Source of the DNA: Holosporales bacterium
GTDB lineage: Bacteria > Pseudomonadota > Alphaproteobacteria > Caedimonadales > UBA9215
Direction: 5' to 3'
NCBI GenBank assembly: GCA_003503995.1
Contig: DOCA01000125.1
Coordinates: 1-5,526 of the forward strand
DNA: 5,526 bases
In this document: positions 5,214-5,526 of the stretch, one piece after another
Layout of the letters: every line of letters begins with the position of its first letter
Position numbering within the stretch: the first letter of the stretch is position 1
Made by a program: the position numbers and the translations under genes
The notes under the pieces: generated by a model
What the model saw: only the letters and a program-made list of their open reading frames with translations
What the model was told of the DNA's origin: nothing
The model's database searches: none

Positions 5214-5456
5214 ATGAGTAAAAAAGGACCAGAGACACACCATGTTGTACCCGATCCTGACGGCGGATGGAATGTTAAGAGAGGTGGTGCTAATCGTGCC
5301 AGCAAGCATTTTGACCGAAAATCAGATGCGGTTGACTGGGGCCGGGAAGTCAGCAGGAACCAAGGCACAGAGTTTCGCATTCATAACCGTGACGGTCAAA
5401 TATCTCAATCTGACAGTCATGGAAATGATCCGAATCCGCCAAAGGATAAGAATTAA
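5214..5456 (+). CDS. DUF2188 domain protein, function unknown
   Basis: An 80-aa hydrophilic protein matching the DUF2188 pattern: HHVVPDPDGGWNVKRGGANRASKHF (residues 9-33), then a helix with DAVDWGREVSRNQGTE (38-53), the strand pair FRIHNRDGQI (54-63), and a tail with SHGNDPNPPKDKN. It has no signal peptide or membrane segment and no catalytic residues I can name. Members of this family are common small proteins on chromosomes and mobile elements and lack an agreed function. The ATG at 5214 has AGGAG (5202-5206) 7 nt upstream. An overlapping frame at 5242-5499 is a shadow. The gene is divergent from the repressor and is the nearest target for its control. It could be a regulated effector, an antitoxin-like partner, or a passenger. 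Confidence 0.85.
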   Translation: MSKKGPETHHVVPDPDGGWNVKRGGANRASKHFDRKSDAVDWGREVSRNQGTEFRIHNRDGQISQSDSHGNDPNPPKDKN

Positions 5457-5512
5457 TTTGTTTTATGAAAGAAGGATCAAACAAAAAATTATAATTTAAG
5501 GAGGCCGGAACA

Positions 5513-5526
5513 TTGGCAAGAAAAAT
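5513..5526 (+). CDS. Start of a further reading frame, cut by the window edge
   Basis: A perfect AAGGAGG (5498-5504) stands 8 nt before TTG GCA AGA AAA AT (Met-Ala-Arg-Lys). Only four codons and two bases are in the window, so the product cannot be named from them. The intergenic distance from the DUF2188 stop is 56 nt with no terminator, which suggests the same transcript. If the window is a closed circle, the frame continues as Ile-Gly and stops at TAA (5-7), giving a six-residue peptide just before repA. Otherwise it is the N-terminus of an unseen gene. Confidence 0.5.

Noticed and set aside
5121..5309. N-terminal extension of the XRE repressor to a start at 5309
   Set aside because: It would cover both promoters and the operator repeats and add residues unlike any repressor. 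The ATG at 5120 has a strong ribosome site.
5457..5490. TTTGTTT/AAACAAA inverted repeat after DUF2188 as a terminator
   Set aside because: The stem has seven almost purely A/T pairs with a 15-nt loop and no T run follows, so it is too weak to call.
5242..5499. 85-aa + strand frame overlapping the DUF2188 gene
   Set aside because: It is out of frame with a recognisable DUF2188 protein that has a good ribosome site, so this is a shadow.

Overview
The window looks like the backbone of a small mobilizable plasmid, probably from an alphaproteobacterium. That host call is an inference from the style of the RepA, MobC and relaxase proteins and from moderate GC content. No chromosomal housekeeping gene, rRNA or tRNA is present. 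Every confident gene has a plasmid role (replication, mobilization) or belongs to a regulatory cassette typical of mobile elements.

Layout. (1) 32-955, + strand: a RepA-family replication initiator with a TTG start. (2) About 956-2011: roughly 1 kb without a convincing gene. It holds four near-perfect and two degenerate copies of a 16-bp iteron, an inverted pair of DnaA-box-like 9-mers and an AT-rich stretch (together a probable oriV), then a quiet AT-rich segment. Next comes a compact GC-rich island (1649-1723) that ends in a good intrinsic terminator whose stem can be replaced by a competing hairpin. Last is a tightly folded block (1853-1977) of four hairpins just before the mob genes, a candidate oriT or structured leader. 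(3) 2012-3861, + strand: a MobC-like accessory protein and a relaxase, overlapping by ATGA and so probably translationally coupled. (4) 3903-5120, - strand: an XRE-family repressor followed by an ImmA/IrrE-family metalloprotease, 3 nt apart. (5) 5214-5456, + strand: a small DUF2188 protein, divergent from the repressor. The 93-bp gap between them carries two overlapping promoters and repeated operator-like sites. (6) 5513-5526: the first codons of another reading frame behind a perfect Shine-Dalgarno.

How the parts may work together. RepA would bind the iterons and, with DnaA, open the origin. MobC and the relaxase would process an oriT, probably in the hairpin block upstream of them. The repressor-protease pair has the same layout as immR-immA of ICEBs1, where the protease removes the repressor and releases a divergent promoter. 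Here that promoter drives the DUF2188 gene. No terminator follows DUF2188, so transcription probably runs off the window's right end. If the window is a whole circular plasmid joined end to start, which I cannot verify, the same transcript would run into repA. The repressor-protease switch would then control replication.

The most unusual items are the terminator/antiterminator-like island at 1649-1723, the hairpin block at 1853-1977, the shared -10 region of the divergent promoters, and the possible repA leader across the ends of the window.
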